Origin: Moorena sp. SIO3I8
GTDB lineage: Bacteria; Cyanobacteriota; Cyanobacteriia; Cyanobacteriales; Coleofasciculaceae
Direction of reading: 5' to 3'
Length of the DNA stretch: 64,000 nucleotides
Assembly (NCBI RefSeq): GCF_010692325.1
Contig: NZ_JAAHHW010000019.1
Coordinates: 19,517-83,516, forward strand
In this document: positions 51,024 through 61,439 of the stretch, in pieces
Layout of the letters: each line of letters opens with the position of its first letter
Position numbering within the stretch: the stretch's first letter is position 1
The notes under the pieces: model-generated
What the model saw: only the letters and a program-made list of their open reading frames with translations
Told to the model about the DNA's origin: nothing
The model's database searches: none
Program-made: the position numbers and the translations under genes

Positions 51024-52178
51024 TCAGTTCTGAGCAAATACACTAGCAGCAGCAGCAATACCTGCTCCTGGTGTCATGGATTGGTGTCCCAATTCCTGAA
51101 GGGTGGCTTCGAGAGCACCAATGACAGCAAGAATATCTTGCTCACAGACAAAACCTAAGTGACCAATGCGGAATATTTTTCCCTTATAGTGGTCTTGTCC
51201 CCCAGCTAGAGCAATGTTATAGCGTTTTTTCATCACAGAACGAATTTTTTCGGACTCTACTGATGTGGGAATCACTGCCGTTGCGGCTGGGCTAGCATAC
51301 TCATCAGAACCAAACAAAGGTAATGATAGGGCTTTGACGGCGGCGCGGGTTGCTTGCATCAGAAGCTGGTGACGGGAAAATATTGATTCTAACCCTTCTC
51401 TTTTCATCATGCCCAGTGAAGCTTGTAGGGCAATAACTAGGTTCACTGGCGGGGTAAAGGGATTGCTGTTTTTAGCAGTAGATTTCTTGTAAGTCCCTAA
51501 ATCTAGGTAAAACTTGGGCAGGGTAGCAGTTTTGTAGGCTTCCCAAGCTTTAGGACTAACACTGACAAATCCGAGTCCTGGGGGAATCATGTATCCCTTC
51601 TGGGAACCAGAGCCTACTACATCGAGACCCCAGTCATCAATGGGTACATTGACTGCTCCGAGGCTGGTAACGGCATCAACAATAATTAGGGCTTCGCCGT
51701 GGTCTTTGACGTAACGATTTATGGTTTCTAAGTCGTTGAGAACGCCAGTAGAGGTTTCAGAGTGGGTAACGATTACGGCTTTGATTTGCTTTTCGGTATC
51801 AGCTTCTAGCTTTTCACGAAACTGCTCGGTATCTAGGGGCTTACCCCACTCAGCGGTAATGGTGTCCACTTCCAGACCAAAAGCAGTACTGATTTTTCCC
51901 CAACGATCGCCAAATTTACCATTAGAACCAACTAAAACGCGATCGCCTGCACTGAGGAAGTTAATAATACCAGCTTCCATAACTCCGGTACCGCTAGCGG
52001 TTACAGTCAAGACATCATTTTTGGTCTGGTGTAGCCATTTGAGGTTTTCATTCACCTCTGCCATGATTTCGCTAAATTCCGGACTACGGTGTCCGATCGG
52101 GTGTTTGGCCATGGCCAGTAATACTTGTTCTGGTACTGGCGTCGGGCCAGGAATCATTAGTTTGAGCTTGTCTTCCAT
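51024..52178 (-). CDS. Alanine/serine-glyoxylate aminotransferase family protein
   Basis: 384 residues, class V PLP enzyme. The N-terminus MIPGPTPVPEQVLLAM and HRSPEFSEI are the signature of alanine-glyoxylate and serine-glyoxylate aminotransferases. The PLP-binding Asp is in LIIVDAVTSLGAV and the Lys in GSGSQKGYMIPPGLGF. In cyanobacteria such enzymes serve photorespiratory glycolate metabolism; some were formerly annotated as a soluble hydrogenase subunit. The exact amino donor cannot be read. A heptamer array abuts its stop codon. Confidence 0.88.
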   Translation of the reverse strand: MEDKLKLMIPGPTPVPEQVLLAMAKHPIGHRSPEFSEIMAEVNENLKWLHQTKNDVLTVTASGTGVMEAGIINFLSAGDRVLVGSNGKFGDRWGKISTAFGLEVDTITAEWGKPLDTEQFREKLEADTEKQIKAVIVTHSETSTGVLNDLETINRYVKDHGEALIIVDAVTSLGAVNVPIDDWGLDVVGSGSQKGYMIPPGLGFVSVSPKAWEAYKTATLPKFYLDLGTYKKSTAKNSNPFTPPVNLVIALQASLGMMKREGLESIFSRHQLLMQATRAAVKALSLPLFGSDEYASPAATAVIPTSVESEKIRSVMKKRYNIALAGGQDHYKGKIFRIGHLGFVCEQDILAVIGALEATLQELGHQSMTPGAGIAAAASVFAQN

Positions 52179-52582
52179 CTGTAGTTAGTCTTGGTATCTA
52201 GGGTTGTTGTGATCTGATGATTGGTTAGTTACTCTGAACTGACCGATTAAGTCTTGGATGTTACCGGACAAAACCGGAAATTCAAGGTTAATTTAGCGGT
52301 TACTTTGGCGTTTCACCACCGGACCATGGGAGCGGTTATCCCCACCCATGCTTACACGAAGACTGACCCAGCCACGCTAGATTTAAACTTGCCTTAAAGT
52401 CTTTGTATATTGACATCCTGAAGTTAGGACACTCTTTAGTTCGGAGCCATAGCGAGCATGTGTTATTGATGCCGACAGTGGGAGTGACGCTCCTCAGGAG
52501 TAGGTAACAATCTCAAAATATATTGGCTCAAACTGGATACTGTGACTAAATTTCTTAGTTTTTTATTTATGAAGTTGACAAT
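52179..52582. other. Intergenic region, nothing recognised
   Basis: About 400 bases between two leftward genes, without an ORF, tandem repeat or strong hairpin that I could make out. Confidence 0.5.
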
Positions 52583-52867
52583 TTAATTAGGAAGTCTTCC
52601 TGCTGAATCCGGTAAACCATTTTTTGAGTCATGGGCATCCAATTTGACGCTGTTGAGAGACCAGCGATACTCCATTGGCAAGTTGGCTCGCTGACAGCTT
52701 TGTTCTAATTGCTTCTGTTGAGCTAGGGCTTTACGCAGAGTACTGATCAATTCATGAACCTGCTCTCGCAATTGGGGGTTTTGACTGGTAGCAAATGCGG
52801 TTTGGCGCTCTAGCAGTTGGAGCAGCAGTTCGTAGTGAATATAAGATGGAAGGGGAATTGGATCCAT
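52583..52867 (-). CDS. DUF5340-like small cyanobacterial protein
   Basis: 94 residues. IPLPSYIHYELLLQLLERQT followed by a helical segment (LREQVHELISTLRKALAQQK) and MEYRWSLN resembles DUF5340, a cyanobacteria-restricted family of unknown function. The last 20 residues are polar and less conserved-looking. It is 66 bases upstream of trpC's frame end on the same strand, so trpC may lie directly ahead in the same transcript. No function can be assigned. Confidence 0.7.
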   Translation of the reverse strand: MDPIPLPSYIHYELLLQLLERQTAFATSQNPQLREQVHELISTLRKALAQQKQLEQSCQRANLPMEYRWSLNSVKLDAHDSKNGLPDSAGRLPN

Positions 52868-52933
52868 GAAATTTGCTGTACCTCGGTGAGTCGGAGTCTG
52901 CCATCAAAATTGACTATTTTTTTGGGCTATGGG

Positions 52934-53821
52934 TCACTGATGGCTAAACAAGCTGGCAATAGCAACTGCTGGGTCTGGCTGTTTTACCAATGACTCACCA
53001 ATGAGGACGGCTGTGGCTCCGGCAGATGCTACCTGATCAAGGTGAGCGTTGGTATGAAGCCCTGATTCACTGACTACCAGAATGCCACGTTCGAGTAGTT
53101 GGTTAGCCCTTGCTGCTAGTAATTGACAGGTTGTTTGTAAATCGACGGAAAAATCTTCCAAGTTACGATTGTTTATACCTACTAGGGTAACTCCATCGAG
53201 AGATAATACTCGATCTAATTCAGATTGGGTATGGACTTCGATCAAGGGAGTGATCGACAGAGTCTTAGCAATTTTGATAAAGTATTGCAGGTCTTGATCG
53301 GAAAGGATGGCTGCAATCAGTAAAACTGCATCTGCTCCGTGACTACGAGCCATGTACATTTGGTAGGGATAGATGATGAACTCCTTACACAGCAAAGGCA
53401 AGTCTACAGCAGCACGAACTTTTGCCAGGTTTTCCCAACTACCCTGAAAGAATTTTTGATCTGTCAGCACTGAGATCGCACTAGCACCACCTTGGCTGTA
53501 TGACTGAGCAATGGCTACTGGGTCAAAATTTTCTCGAATAACCCCTTTGCTAGGAGATGCTTTTTTGATTTCTGCAATCAGGGCAGGGCTAGTCTTTCCT
53601 GATTTTAGGGCTGCTAGAAAGTCTCGGGGGGGTGGTGCTGTTTGTACTCGCTTACGCAACTCCACTAGAGGCAGACTTTCCCGCATCTGGTCAATTTCTT
53701 TCTCTTTGTGCCAGACAATTTCTTCGAGAATATGGTGGGGTTTATCGTCTGGTAGTGCAACTTGATAGTGCAGGGTTTGGATTTTAACTGCTGGATTAGG
53801 TGGGCGTCGGCGAATTTGCAT
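52934..53821 (-). CDS. trpC: Indole-3-glycerol phosphate synthase
   Basis: 295 residues with an N-terminal extension of about 35 ([10 protein letters not shown] at the start is usual for cyanobacteria). Catalytic blocks are [20 protein letters not shown] (Lys for substrate carboxylate), [20 protein letters not shown] (general acid Lys), [25 protein letters not shown] and VVSESGLHT, all of the IGPS TIM barrel. It closes the indole ring in tryptophan synthesis. Single gene, with no other trp gene adjacent; unlike aroF it shows no aromatic leader in the 107 bases upstream, which hold a short CAGTGCGT repeat array. Confidence 0.93.
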   Translation of the reverse strand: MQIRRRPPNPAVKIQTLHYQVALPDDKPHHILEEIVWHKEKEIDQMRESLPLVELRKRVQTAPPPRDFLAALKSGKTSPALIAEIKKASPSKGVIRENFDPVAIAQSYSQGGASAISVLTDQKFFQGSWENLAKVRAAVDLPLLCKEFIIYPYQMYMARSHGADAVLLIAAILSDQDLQYFIKIAKTLSITPLIEVHTQSELDRVLSLDGVTLVGINNRNLEDFSVDLQTTCQLLAARANQLLERGILVVSESGLHTNAHLDQVASAGATAVLIGESLVKQPDPAVAIASLFSHQ

Positions 53822-53837
53822 CAGTAGTTTTATATAG

Positions 53838-53890
53838 TGCGTGAGTGCGTCAGTCCCTCAGTGCGTCAGTTTCTCAGTGCGTCAGTTCCA
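53838..53890. repeat. CAGTGCGTCAGT short repeats
   Basis: Four imperfect units of CAGTGCGT / CAGTCCCT / CAGTTTCT between trpC and lpdA. They leave very little unique promoter DNA for trpC. Confidence 0.75.
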
Positions 53891-53928
53891 AAATCCTTTG
53901 TTAATTAGCAATTAACAAAGGATTTTGA

Positions 53929-55359
53929 CTAATGAGTTACAGCTCGTTTGTAAGCTTCGTCGAGTACTTCTGACAGAGTGGGGTGAGCATGGACTAAGTA
54001 GGCGAGGGAGTTGACCGATTGTCTGTTTGCGATCGCATTTGAGGCTTCGTGAATTAAGTCGGAGGCGTGGATACCTAGGATGTGGACTCCTAGGACTTCC
54101 CCGGTATCTTTACGGTAGATCACTTTCGCTACCCCATCTGCTTCTCCTTCTGCGATCGCTTTAGAATTCCCCTTAAAGTATGATTTTACAATGGATACTT
54201 CAAAGCCTTCTTCGGAGGCCAATTTTTTGGCTTGTGGTTCGCTTAGGCCGACGTAGCTGATTTCTGGATGGGTAAAGGCGGCTGCGGGTATGCTGCGGTA
54301 GTCTATGGTGCGCTGACGTCCACAGATATTCTCTACTGCGACAATACCTTGAGCGGATGCGGCATGGGCTAACATCATTTTCCCAGTGGCATCACCAATT
54401 GCCCAAAGATGGGGCACGGGTTCCCCTGCTGAAAGTACTGCCATGGTGTCATCTACGGGAATATAACCGCGCCGGTCTGTTTCCACTCCTACGGCATCTA
54501 GTCCTAGGTCTTTGGTGGCGGGAATCCGACCTGTAGCGACCAGGCAAGCATCGACTTCGAGCACATCGACTACTTCCTTGGTTTTGGTATCTGCTAGTTC
54601 AATTACTACCGGGGAACCGGGAGTTACTTTCATCGCTAGCACCCCAGTGTGGGTTTCAATGTCCCGAGGTTTGATCAGGATGCGTGTGGCTAGTTTGGCA
54701 ATATCAGGGTCAAAGGTTGGCATCAGGTCGTCTAGGGCTTCGATCATGGTGATTTCAGACCCTAGTGCTGTGTAGACATCAGCAAACTCTAGACCAATGT
54801 AACCACTGCCCACGATTGCTACCCAATCTGGCAGCCATTCTAGTTTGATGGCATCATCACTGGTAAATACGGTTTTGCCATCAATCTCAATTCCTGGGGG
54901 TACAAAGGGAATTGAACCAGCGGATATCATAATATCTTTGCCAGTGATAGTTTTTTCGCCATTGTCTGTAGCAACGGTTACTTTTTGATGTCCAGCTACT
55001 TTACCCCAGCCTTTAATAATATCCACACCCAAGCGTTTTAGGCTGTTGGTCAGGTCACCACGAATCTTACTGACTAGATTGCTGGCATGATTTGCGATCG
55101 CATTTCGGTCAAACTCAACCCCTGCTACTTTAATCCCAAGGGCATTGAGATGATGAGCGTCCTGTAGCTCTCGCACTCTACCTGATGCGGCTAATAGAGC
55201 TTTAGAAGGGATGCAGCCCCGGTTGACACAAGTTCCGCCCATGTCAGCGGCTTCAATAATAGCGGTTTTCAGACCACAGCTAACTGCGTGTAAGGCAGCA
55301 CCATGACCCCCCACACCAGCACCGATAATCAATAAATCGTAATCAAAGTCTTGACTCAC
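53929..55359 (-). CDS. lpdA: Dihydrolipoyl dehydrogenase
   Basis: 476 residues. The FAD motif [18 protein letters not shown] starts at residue 10. The redox disulfide is in [16 protein letters not shown]. The NAD motif [20 protein letters not shown] lies mid-chain, and the C-terminal interface carries the catalytic His-Glu pair in [14 protein letters not shown]. This is the E3 component of pyruvate dehydrogenase and, in photosynthetic organisms, of the glycine cleavage system, reoxidising dihydrolipoamide. Same strand as trpC, 107 bases ahead; linkage is probably incidental. Confidence 0.94.
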   Translation of the reverse strand: MSQDFDYDLLIIGAGVGGHGAALHAVSCGLKTAIIEAADMGGTCVNRGCIPSKALLAASGRVRELQDAHHLNALGIKVAGVEFDRNAIANHASNLVSKIRGDLTNSLKRLGVDIIKGWGKVAGHQKVTVATDNGEKTITGKDIMISAGSIPFVPPGIEIDGKTVFTSDDAIKLEWLPDWVAIVGSGYIGLEFADVYTALGSEITMIEALDDLMPTFDPDIAKLATRILIKPRDIETHTGVLAMKVTPGSPVVIELADTKTKEVVDVLEVDACLVATGRIPATKDLGLDAVGVETDRRGYIPVDDTMAVLSAGEPVPHLWAIGDATGKMMLAHAASAQGIVAVENICGRQRTIDYRSIPAAAFTHPEISYVGLSEPQAKKLASEEGFEVSIVKSYFKGNSKAIAEGEADGVAKVIYRKDTGEVLGVHILGIHASDLIHEASNAIANRQSVNSLAYLVHAHPTLSEVLDEAYKRAVTH

Positions 55360-55483
55360 ATCTATCTCCTGAGTTAGATTGGCTATGCTTCGTCCTTATT
55401 ATTTTCAACTTGAGCAATCCAGGATTGCAAGTGCTCAACTATTAAGATTGGGAGGGTGAAGTATGAAGTATCTAGGATCGCAA

Positions 55484-55620
55484 AGGGAACAGGGAACAGG
55501 GAACAGGGAATCGGGAACAGGGAATCGGGAATCGGGAACAGGGAACAGGGAACTTCGGACGTGGGAACACGGAACACGGAAAAACTCCTGTGTACCTCAT
55601 TAGGCTAGAAACCGCTATAG
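55484..55620. repeat. GGGAACA/GGGAATC heptamers with MITE-like right end
   Basis: About eleven GGGAACA/GGGAATC heptamers from 55492, then CTGTGTACCTCATTAGG and GAAACCGCTATAG, the right-end sequence of the MITE-like family. I could not find the matching left end. The following stretch to 56057 holds no gene. Confidence 0.78.
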
Positions 55621-55852
55621 AAAAAATTTTAGTTAGCTCCAATACCTTAATTGTTATTAGTTACAAGTCATAACTAGAGATTTTTTTAAACTTACTTAAG
55701 TTAGATGGGGTGTATGTCACTTATGCAGAGCATTTGTACTCAAGCTATCGCCCCTTCATGGCTTTTAGCTTGCTCATATATAGCATTTGTATTTGATATT
55801 TCAAGCTGTATGGTCTTTTTTTATTGAACCATAAAACCCCGAATCTGTTTCC

Positions 55853-55907
55853 CCTCTTGCCTCTTGCCTCTTGCCTCTTGCCTCTTGCCTCTTGCCTCTT
55901 ACCATTG
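55853..55907. repeat. Heptamer array (TGCCTCT), seven copies
   Basis: Pure TTGCCTC heptamers in the upstream region of the lectin gene. A minus frame that reads KRQEARG repeats through it is an artefact. Confidence 0.9.
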
Positions 55908-56057
55908 AAATCTTGAGCATATATTGAGCCATAATATGTCAAAAATAATATTTTTTTTATAAATCTAAATTTTTTTTAAATAATTCAATATTTTGGCTAG
56001 CATACCTGCTAGATTCGGGTGGGTTACAAATCCTTTAAAAGATTGAGGTTTTAAGTA

Positions 56058-56594
56058 ATGTTTAAGCGATTTTTTCAGTTTATTGGACTATTGGCTGCAG
56101 TAGTCTTGCTGAGCACAACTCTAGGGGTTTCTCCTGCCCAAGCCCAAGTTATTGAAGGCCCTGTAGGACGGACAACCACTGAATTTTATAATTTCCCTGA
56201 GGCCAGCACATTAGGTCCAATTACTGAAATCACGGTTCATCATGGGTGGATTATTGATGGCTTCAAGGTAAGTTATGCCAATGGAAAATCATTTCAGAAT
56301 GGAGGTACTGGCGGCGGAGAGACCACCATCAATTTTAGTGCAGATGATCCATTAGTAGAAGTAGATGGTTACGTTGCAGACTATTCATATGCTGGCAACA
56401 AACCCTTAATTGCCCAATTAACATTTAAGACTCTTAAGGGCAAGACCTATGGTCCGTTTGGTACTATGCAATCAACATCAAACCGAAAGCCATTCACTTT
56501 AAAAGCTGCCCAACCCACCATTCAATCATTCTTCGGCAGCGCCAGTGGCTATCTCACTTCTTTGGGAGTCTATATCGACACCGGGTGTGAATAA
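56058..56594 (+). CDS. Secreted jacalin-like lectin domain protein
   Basis: 178 residues. A Sec signal peptide spans about 1-29 (GLLAAVVLLSTTLGVSPAQA, cleavage after AQA). The mature part follows the jacalin beta-prism pattern: a GP segment, ITEITVHHGWIIDGFKVSYA, GGTGGGETTINF, LVEVDGYVADYSY, IAQLTFKTLKGKTYGPFG and FFGSASGYLTSLGVYI. Jacalin domains bind mannose- or galactose-type glycans, so an exported sugar-binding protein acting on the cell's own sheath or on neighbours is likely. Single gene, followed by an intrinsic terminator at 56696-56730. Confidence 0.82.
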   Translation: MFKRFFQFIGLLAAVVLLSTTLGVSPAQAQVIEGPVGRTTTEFYNFPEASTLGPITEITVHHGWIIDGFKVSYANGKSFQNGGTGGGETTINFSADDPLVEVDGYVADYSYAGNKPLIAQLTFKTLKGKTYGPFGTMQSTSNRKPFTLKAAQPTIQSFFGSASGYLTSLGVYIDTGCE

Positions 56595-56695
56595 ACTGGG
56601 GATAGTTATCATCCGTATTCCCATCTTGTTGGGTAACCGGGGATAGTTCTTAATAAACCCTACTTTATTGTTTTTTTGATAAGGCAATTATTTAT

Positions 56696-56730
56696 ATAGT
56701 GTTTTTGGAATTCCAAGAACACTATTTTTT
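56696..56730 (+). terminator. Intrinsic terminator after the lectin gene
   Basis: A near-perfect 30-base inverted repeat, ATAGTGTTTTTGGAA followed by TTCCAAGAACACTAT, then TTTTT. It lies about 100 bases after the lectin stop. GTCAGAA heptamers follow at 56756-56787. Confidence 0.8.
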
Positions 56731-56960
56731 ATAGAAATCATAAAATTATAGCAGAAGTCAGAAGTTTGAAGTCAGAAGTCAGAAGTTAAACTAGCTTTGT
56801 ATCTAGGTTTGAGGAAAAGTGACTGTCCTAAACTAGGCTTCGACTGCTATAGATGCCTTTAAAGTAAGGTGGTTTGACTACGCTGGTTGAGTTTTGTGTA
56901 AGCTTATGCTTACAGTTTTGTCAGTCAACCAGCCCACCTAAAACTTGAGACTAAATACTT

Positions 56961-57740
56961 TCAAAAACGTTGCCGTTTAGCTTCGTACAACATCAAGGCA
57001 GCAGCAATCGCTACATTTAAGGATTCTACCCCTGGCATCAGGGGAATCTTAACTTGCTGATCTGTGGTGTTTACTAACTCTTCCTTAAGTCCAGCTGCTT
57101 CATTGCCCAGGAGTATTAAGCTAGGACAGCGCCAATCTATGTCCCAGTAACTGACCTTAGCATCTGGTACTGTGGCCACTACTTGTATCCCTTGAGCTTG
57201 AGCTTGAGCTACGAGGGTGGGCAAATCCGGGGTAACTGCCATGGGAAGACGGAACCACTGACCAACTGAGGCTCGCAATACTTTAGGATTATCTAGCTCT
57301 ACACTATCGGAACTTAGCCACAATCCTTCTGCACCAGCAGCTACGGCAGTTCTAATGATTGTTCCAAGATTTCCTGGGTCTTGTATGGTTTCTAGGGCTA
57401 GCCCTAGGGAGAGGGAATTGAGGGGTTTAGGGGAAAGGGGAAGACGGGTTGCTGTGGCTACTACTCCATCTGGCTCAACTGTAGTAGCGATCGCTTTTAG
57501 TACAGACTGACTTACCACTTCCACTCTTTGAGACCGAACGGAAGCATCTTGGGATAGTTGTGGATGAGCTTCAAGCCATTCTGGTGTATAGCAGAGGGTG
57601 ACTAGGGGATAATCTACGGCACAGGCTTCTGCCAACAGGTTGGTTCCCTCCAACAGAAATAGGTCTTGCTGCCGACGTCCTTTTACTCTGTGCAGCTTCC
57701 GAATTTCCTTGACTAGGGGATTCTTAGTGCTTGTCAGCAT
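56961..57740 (-). CDS. TrmH/SpoU-family RNA 2'-O-methyltransferase
   Basis: 259 residues. The N-terminal substrate-binding part (LTSTKNPLVKEIRKLHRVKG, RRQQDLFLLEGTNLL) precedes a SPOUT domain with the three family motifs: QDPGNLGTIIRTAVAAGAEG, LILLGNEAAGL and IPLMPGVESLNVAIAAALML. The trefoil knot binds S-adenosylmethionine, and the family methylates ribose 2'-O in tRNA or rRNA; the exact nucleotide is unknown. The ATG lies 17 bases after the 3' end of a tRNA-Leu gene on the same strand, so the two may share a transcript. Confidence 0.88.
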   Translation of the reverse strand: MLTSTKNPLVKEIRKLHRVKGRRQQDLFLLEGTNLLAEACAVDYPLVTLCYTPEWLEAHPQLSQDASVRSQRVEVVSQSVLKAIATTVEPDGVVATATRLPLSPKPLNSLSLGLALETIQDPGNLGTIIRTAVAAGAEGLWLSSDSVELDNPKVLRASVGQWFRLPMAVTPDLPTLVAQAQAQGIQVVATVPDAKVSYWDIDWRCPSLILLGNEAAGLKEELVNTTDQQVKIPLMPGVESLNVAIAAALMLYEAKRQRF

Positions 57741-57757
57741 ACAAGTCTGGCTAATTA

Positions 57758-57841
57758 TGCGGAACCCGGGACTTGAACCCGGAAGTCCTTGCGAACACTA
57801 GAACCTGAATCTAGCGCGTCTACCAATTCCGCCAGTTCCGC
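57758..57841 (-). tRNA. tRNA-Leu(CAG)
   Basis: An 84-nt cloverleaf on the minus strand beginning GCGGAACTGGCGGAATTGG. The acceptor stem GCGGAAC pairs with GTTCCGC. The anticodon loop is TTCAGGT with anticodon CAG. A short variable arm (GTGTTCGCAAGGACTT) marks class II tRNA-Leu. The T arm GGGTTCAAGTCCC is canonical, the discriminator is A, and no CCA is encoded. Confidence 0.95.
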
Positions 57842-57852
57842 GTTTGTTGGCG

Positions 57853-57937
57853 CTATAGCAATCGCTGGTGATTCCGATAGTGGTCAGTTCTGATTCAGAA
57901 CTGTCACGGTTGAGGATTAAACTTAGGGTTGCTATAG
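57853..57937. repeat. 85-bp inverted-repeat element
   Basis: Ends CTATAGCAA (57853-57861) and TTGCTATAG (57929-57937). The inner hairpin is CAGTTCTG-ATT-CAGAACTG (57885-57903). Probably a small MITE or palindromic repeat between the tRNA and murA. No gene lies between 57842 and 58161. Confidence 0.75.
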
Positions 57938-58161
57938 GGTTTGCTCTATTAGCTCACCGGTTTTTTAGTATACAGCATTTACTGGGATTTTGGACAAGAA
58001 ACTTGTCGATAGCCGCAACGCCTGCAAATTTCCCGGTTTACATTGCCAACTACTGAGTATAGTGGAAAACCTGACATTCGATCAAGATACGTGGAAAACT
58101 AGACATTTAAAAACTTTCAGGTAAAATCAAAACCAAATTTAACATTTCGCCAGAAATTGCA

Positions 58162-59562
58162 ATGATTTTGGAGGATAGACCCATTAATCACTCTCAAAGC
58201 CCGATAAATCCCCAATCTCTGTCCCAGGAAAACGAATCGGTTCTCAAGATTTGGGGTAGAGCGTCTCTCCACGGACAGGTAAAAATTAGTGGAGCTAAAA
58301 ATTCTGCCTTGGCAATTATGGCAGGGGCTTTACTGTGTTCTCAAGATTGCCGACTGCGTAATGTGCCTTCCCTAGTAGATATCGAGCGGATGAGCCAGAT
58401 TCTTGCTGCTGTGGGAGTGAAGCTCAAACGCAATGGTGACATCTTAGATTTAGATGTCAGCCATATCGGACAATCAAAAGCTCCCTATGAGTTGGTTAGC
58501 CAGCTGCGAGCTAGCTTTTTTATCCTTGGTCCGATGCTAGCGCGATTGGGAGTGGCACGGATACCACTGCCTGGTGGCTGTGCGATTGGTGCTAGACCTG
58601 TAGACCTCCATGTCAGGGGTCTACAAGCGATGGGCGCTCAAGTTCATATTGAGCATGGGATTGTCAATGCTTATGTGAAAGGAACAGGTAACAACAAGCT
58701 AAAGGGGGCAAAAATCTACCTGGATTACCCCAGTGTCGGGGCAACGGAAACTCTGCTGATGGCAGCGACTCTGGCAGAAGGGGAAACCACCCTTGAAAAT
58801 GCTGCTCAAGAGCCAGAAGTGGTGGATTTGGCGAATTTCTGCCGAGCAATGGGAGCTCAAATTAGTGGTGCTGGTACTAAAACTATTAGTATCTCTGGGG
58901 TTTCTAGTTTACATTCGGTGGATTACCCGATTATTCCTGACCGGATTGAGGCTGGCACTTTCTTGGTAGCTGGGGCAATTACCCACTCTGAACTGAGCCT
59001 TTACCCAGTAATACCGGAACATTTAACTGCTGTGATTGCTAAGCTACGGGCAATTGGTAGTGAGGTGATGGTGGAAGAACCCAATCGCTTACGAATTATT
59101 CCCAATAAACTAAGGGCAACGGATATTGAAACTTTGCCTTATCCTGGATTTCCTACGGATATGCAAGCCCAGTTTACGGCGTTGCTGGCTCTGAGTGAAG
59201 GAAACTGTGTGGTTAGCGAAACGGTTTTTGAAAATCGGCTGCGTCATGTTGCCGAATTGAATCGTATGGGGGCGGATATCCGGGTTAAAGGGAATAATGC
59301 GATTATCCGAGGTGTGCCAATGTTGTCGGGAGCACCAGTAGTGGGTACGGATTTACGGGCATCTGCTGCACTTGTGGTCGCTGGGTTAGGGGCAGAAGGA
59401 ATAACTACGATTCAGGGACTCCGTCATTTAGACCGGGGTTATGACGATTTGGAGGGTAAACTCCGACAACTTGGTGCTAGAGTAGAACGGGTTCCGGCTC
59501 AGATAGAGGAAGAGGAACTTCCTCCGACTCCCACTAATGCTATGACTGCAACACAGAAGTAG
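58162..59562 (+). CDS. murA: UDP-N-acetylglucosamine 1-carboxyvinyltransferase
   Basis: 466 residues. Catalyses the first committed step of peptidoglycan synthesis, transfer of enolpyruvate from PEP to UDP-GlcNAc. [17 protein letters not shown] (the Lys-Asn pair is Lys46-Asn47) and [20 protein letters not shown] with the reactive Cys140 are diagnostic. RFGTFL-type segments appear as [13 protein letters not shown]. About 28 residues precede the conserved barrel and 15 polar residues trail it, slightly longer than the usual 420 or so. The presence of Cys rather than Asp implies fosfomycin sensitivity (family knowledge). Confidence 0.95.
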   Translation: MILEDRPINHSQSPINPQSLSQENESVLKIWGRASLHGQVKISGAKNSALAIMAGALLCSQDCRLRNVPSLVDIERMSQILAAVGVKLKRNGDILDLDVSHIGQSKAPYELVSQLRASFFILGPMLARLGVARIPLPGGCAIGARPVDLHVRGLQAMGAQVHIEHGIVNAYVKGTGNNKLKGAKIYLDYPSVGATETLLMAATLAEGETTLENAAQEPEVVDLANFCRAMGAQISGAGTKTISISGVSSLHSVDYPIIPDRIEAGTFLVAGAITHSELSLYPVIPEHLTAVIAKLRAIGSEVMVEEPNRLRIIPNKLRATDIETLPYPGFPTDMQAQFTALLALSEGNCVVSETVFENRLRHVAELNRMGADIRVKGNNAIIRGVPMLSGAPVVGTDLRASAALVVAGLGAEGITTIQGLRHLDRGYDDLEGKLRQLGARVERVPAQIEEEELPPTPTNAMTATQK

Positions 59563-59569
59563 TCATACT

Positions 59570-59650
59570 CATTAGTCATTAGTCATTAGTCATTGAGAAA
59601 TTGTTAATTGTTAATTGTGATCAATTTTCAATTTTCAGTTTTCAGTTTTC
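59570..59650. repeat. Heptamer-type arrays (TCATTAG, TTGTTAA, TTTTCAG)
   Basis: Three short arrays in succession between the convergent murA and epimerase genes. The last runs into the 3' end of the epimerase gene. Confidence 0.82.
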
Positions 59651-60549
59651 AATATCTCTACTAGAGCTTGCTTTACTGTGGAATACTGATATTCCCATCC
59701 ATAACTAGTGGTTCGTTTGGGTAGCACCTGTTGACCTTCCAAGACTACTGTGGCTCCTTCTCCCAGCAGGGCTTCTAGGGCAACACTGGGAACTGGTAAC
59801 CAGGAGGGACGATTGAGAACCTCTCCAATGGCGTTACATAGTTCGGACATCAAGACAGGATTGGGGGCTGTGGCATTAAAAATCCCTTCCATGTCTGGTC
59901 TGGTTAGGGCAGCTATGATTAAGTTCACTACATCGTCTCGGTGAATCCAAGAAAACCATTGGCGACCGGTACCGATTGGCCCTCCAGCAAACATTTGAAA
60001 GGGGGGTATCATTTTGGCTAAGGCACCGCCATTGCCCAAAACTATACCGAGGCGCAGTATCACTAGTCGTACATCAGCTTCTTTGACTTTCTGGGCTTCC
60101 CCTTCCCAGGCTTGACAAACCTCTGCCAGAAAGTCGTCTCCAGCAGGACTTGTTTCATCAAAGGTTACTGTTTCACTAGTGCCGTAGTAACCAATGGCAG
60201 AAGCGTTTACTAATACCGTGGGTTTAGGGTCAGCAAGAGCGATCGCTTCCACTATTTTTTGGGTACCTAATTGGCGGCTATTGAGGATTTCTTGCTTACG
60301 GGCTGCTGTCCAGCGCTCTTCAGCAATGGGGGCTCCGGCTAAATTGACTACACCATCACAGCCTGCGATCGCATTTTGCCAATCCCCTGATTCGGTGGGA
60401 GTGTAGGTAATAGTTTCTATATTGGGAAATTGCTTCCTAGCTTTAGCTGAGTCACGGGTTAAGATTAAGGGTTGATGTCCTTCTTCTTGTAGACGCTCGA
60501 CTAAGCGGCTACCGACAAATCCTGTTGCTCCAGTAATTGCGACTTTCAT
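59635..60549 (-). CDS. TIGR01777-family epimerase, SulA/ThyD-like
   Basis: 304 residues. The start, MKVAITGATGFVGSRLVERL, is a Rossmann GxxGxxG of the extended SDR type. GVVNLAGAPIAEERW, NASAIGYYGTSE (YxxxK-type region altered to YYG) and the C-terminal LPKRTTSYGWEYQYSTVKQA are hallmarks of the TIGR01777 family. Cyanobacterial members have been tied to thylakoid organisation and cell division (ThyD/SulA homologues); the catalytic activity is not established. The gene for a Psb28-family protein lies about 100 bases upstream on the same strand, in keeping with a photosynthetic context. Confidence 0.82.
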   Translation of the reverse strand: MKVAITGATGFVGSRLVERLQEEGHQPLILTRDSAKARKQFPNIETITYTPTESGDWQNAIAGCDGVVNLAGAPIAEERWTAARKQEILNSRQLGTQKIVEAIALADPKPTVLVNASAIGYYGTSETVTFDETSPAGDDFLAEVCQAWEGEAQKVKEADVRLVILRLGIVLGNGGALAKMIPPFQMFAGGPIGTGRQWFSWIHRDDVVNLIIAALTRPDMEGIFNATAPNPVLMSELCNAIGEVLNRPSWLPVPSVALEALLGEGATVVLEGQQVLPKRTTSYGWEYQYSTVKQALVEILKTEN

Positions 60550-60651
60550 ACTTCATCCTTGATACTTGATATCGTGTCTGATAGCACACTTATGGCTTAG
60601 GTTAACCTGGAACGGGACCCAAAGACCGGGGGAAATGTTCAGGATGGGTAA

Positions 60652-61038
60652 TTATCCTTCAGTAGATGGTTTGCTTTCACCGTAAGCCATGCCATTAGCT
60701 TCAGCGTACCGATTCATGAAGCGCATGAAGCGTTCCCAGTGGTCGTCTTGATCAATTTCAACTTTACACTCCACTCCTGCTAGCTCATCTCCTTCTGGAC
60801 CACCGAAGCGAAATTTTATTGAGGATGGAGTCATATTAATGACCCCTTCTTCGTCTGTTAAGACCATTGATTGAGAAAATCGGTTTCTATAACTGTTGAA
60901 TTGTTCAATAGCCTTTAAGCTTTCAAAGGTCATTAAGACGATGCGGGCTCCTGAGCTTCGGTTTTTTCTGAGGCTGACGTCACTCAGCTGTTCATAAATA
61001 CCGTCAAAGAATTGGATGGATGGTGTTGAGGAGTTCAT
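60652..61038 (-). CDS. Photosystem II assembly protein, Psb28 family
   Basis: 128 residues. SIQFFDGIYEQLSDVSLRKN, TFESLKAIEQF, LTDEEGVINMTPSSIKFRFG and the C-terminal DDHWERFMRFMNRYAEANGM match the Psb28 fold, a cytoplasmic-side assembly factor that binds the PSII RC47 intermediate near CP47. Cyanobacteria often carry Psb28-1 and Psb28-2; the divergence from the classic IQFIRG-type start hints at the second type, but I cannot settle that. Same strand as the SulA-like gene. Confidence 0.83.
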   Translation of the reverse strand: MNSSTPSIQFFDGIYEQLSDVSLRKNRSSGARIVLMTFESLKAIEQFNSYRNRFSQSMVLTDEEGVINMTPSSIKFRFGGPEGDELAGVECKVEIDQDDHWERFMRFMNRYAEANGMAYGESKPSTEG

Positions 61039-61112
61039 TTGAAATATAAAAACATCGTTAAATTTTAGTATATCGCCTTGGGAGGGGTTGACAAAATTAT
61101 TTTTATAGGTAA

Positions 61113-61165
<53 letters not shown>

Positions 61166-61439
61166 GAACTAGATTAGATGGCTTTGCTCAGCCTACTTTA
61201 ATTGGTATTTTTTGGATTTACTTCCTATGATTTACAACACTTTTGCTAAGCAATTATTTTTGCTATTATTTCCAGTTAATTGAGGATATTTAATGATAAA
61301 ATATAGGTATATTTTTGATAAAAAGTTTATGAGCAATTTTGGTAATTTATCATAACATAAAAAAGTAGCTTGCTTTCTTTACTATTGCTATTAAGTCCCT
61401 GCTCCGAATTTCCTCAAAACCAAGGAAGACTAACCACAA

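Noticed and set aside
53822..53928. Aromatic leader peptide upstream of trpC, by analogy with aroF
   Set aside because: I found no short ORF with clustered Trp/Tyr/Phe codons and no terminator/antiterminator pair in the spacer.
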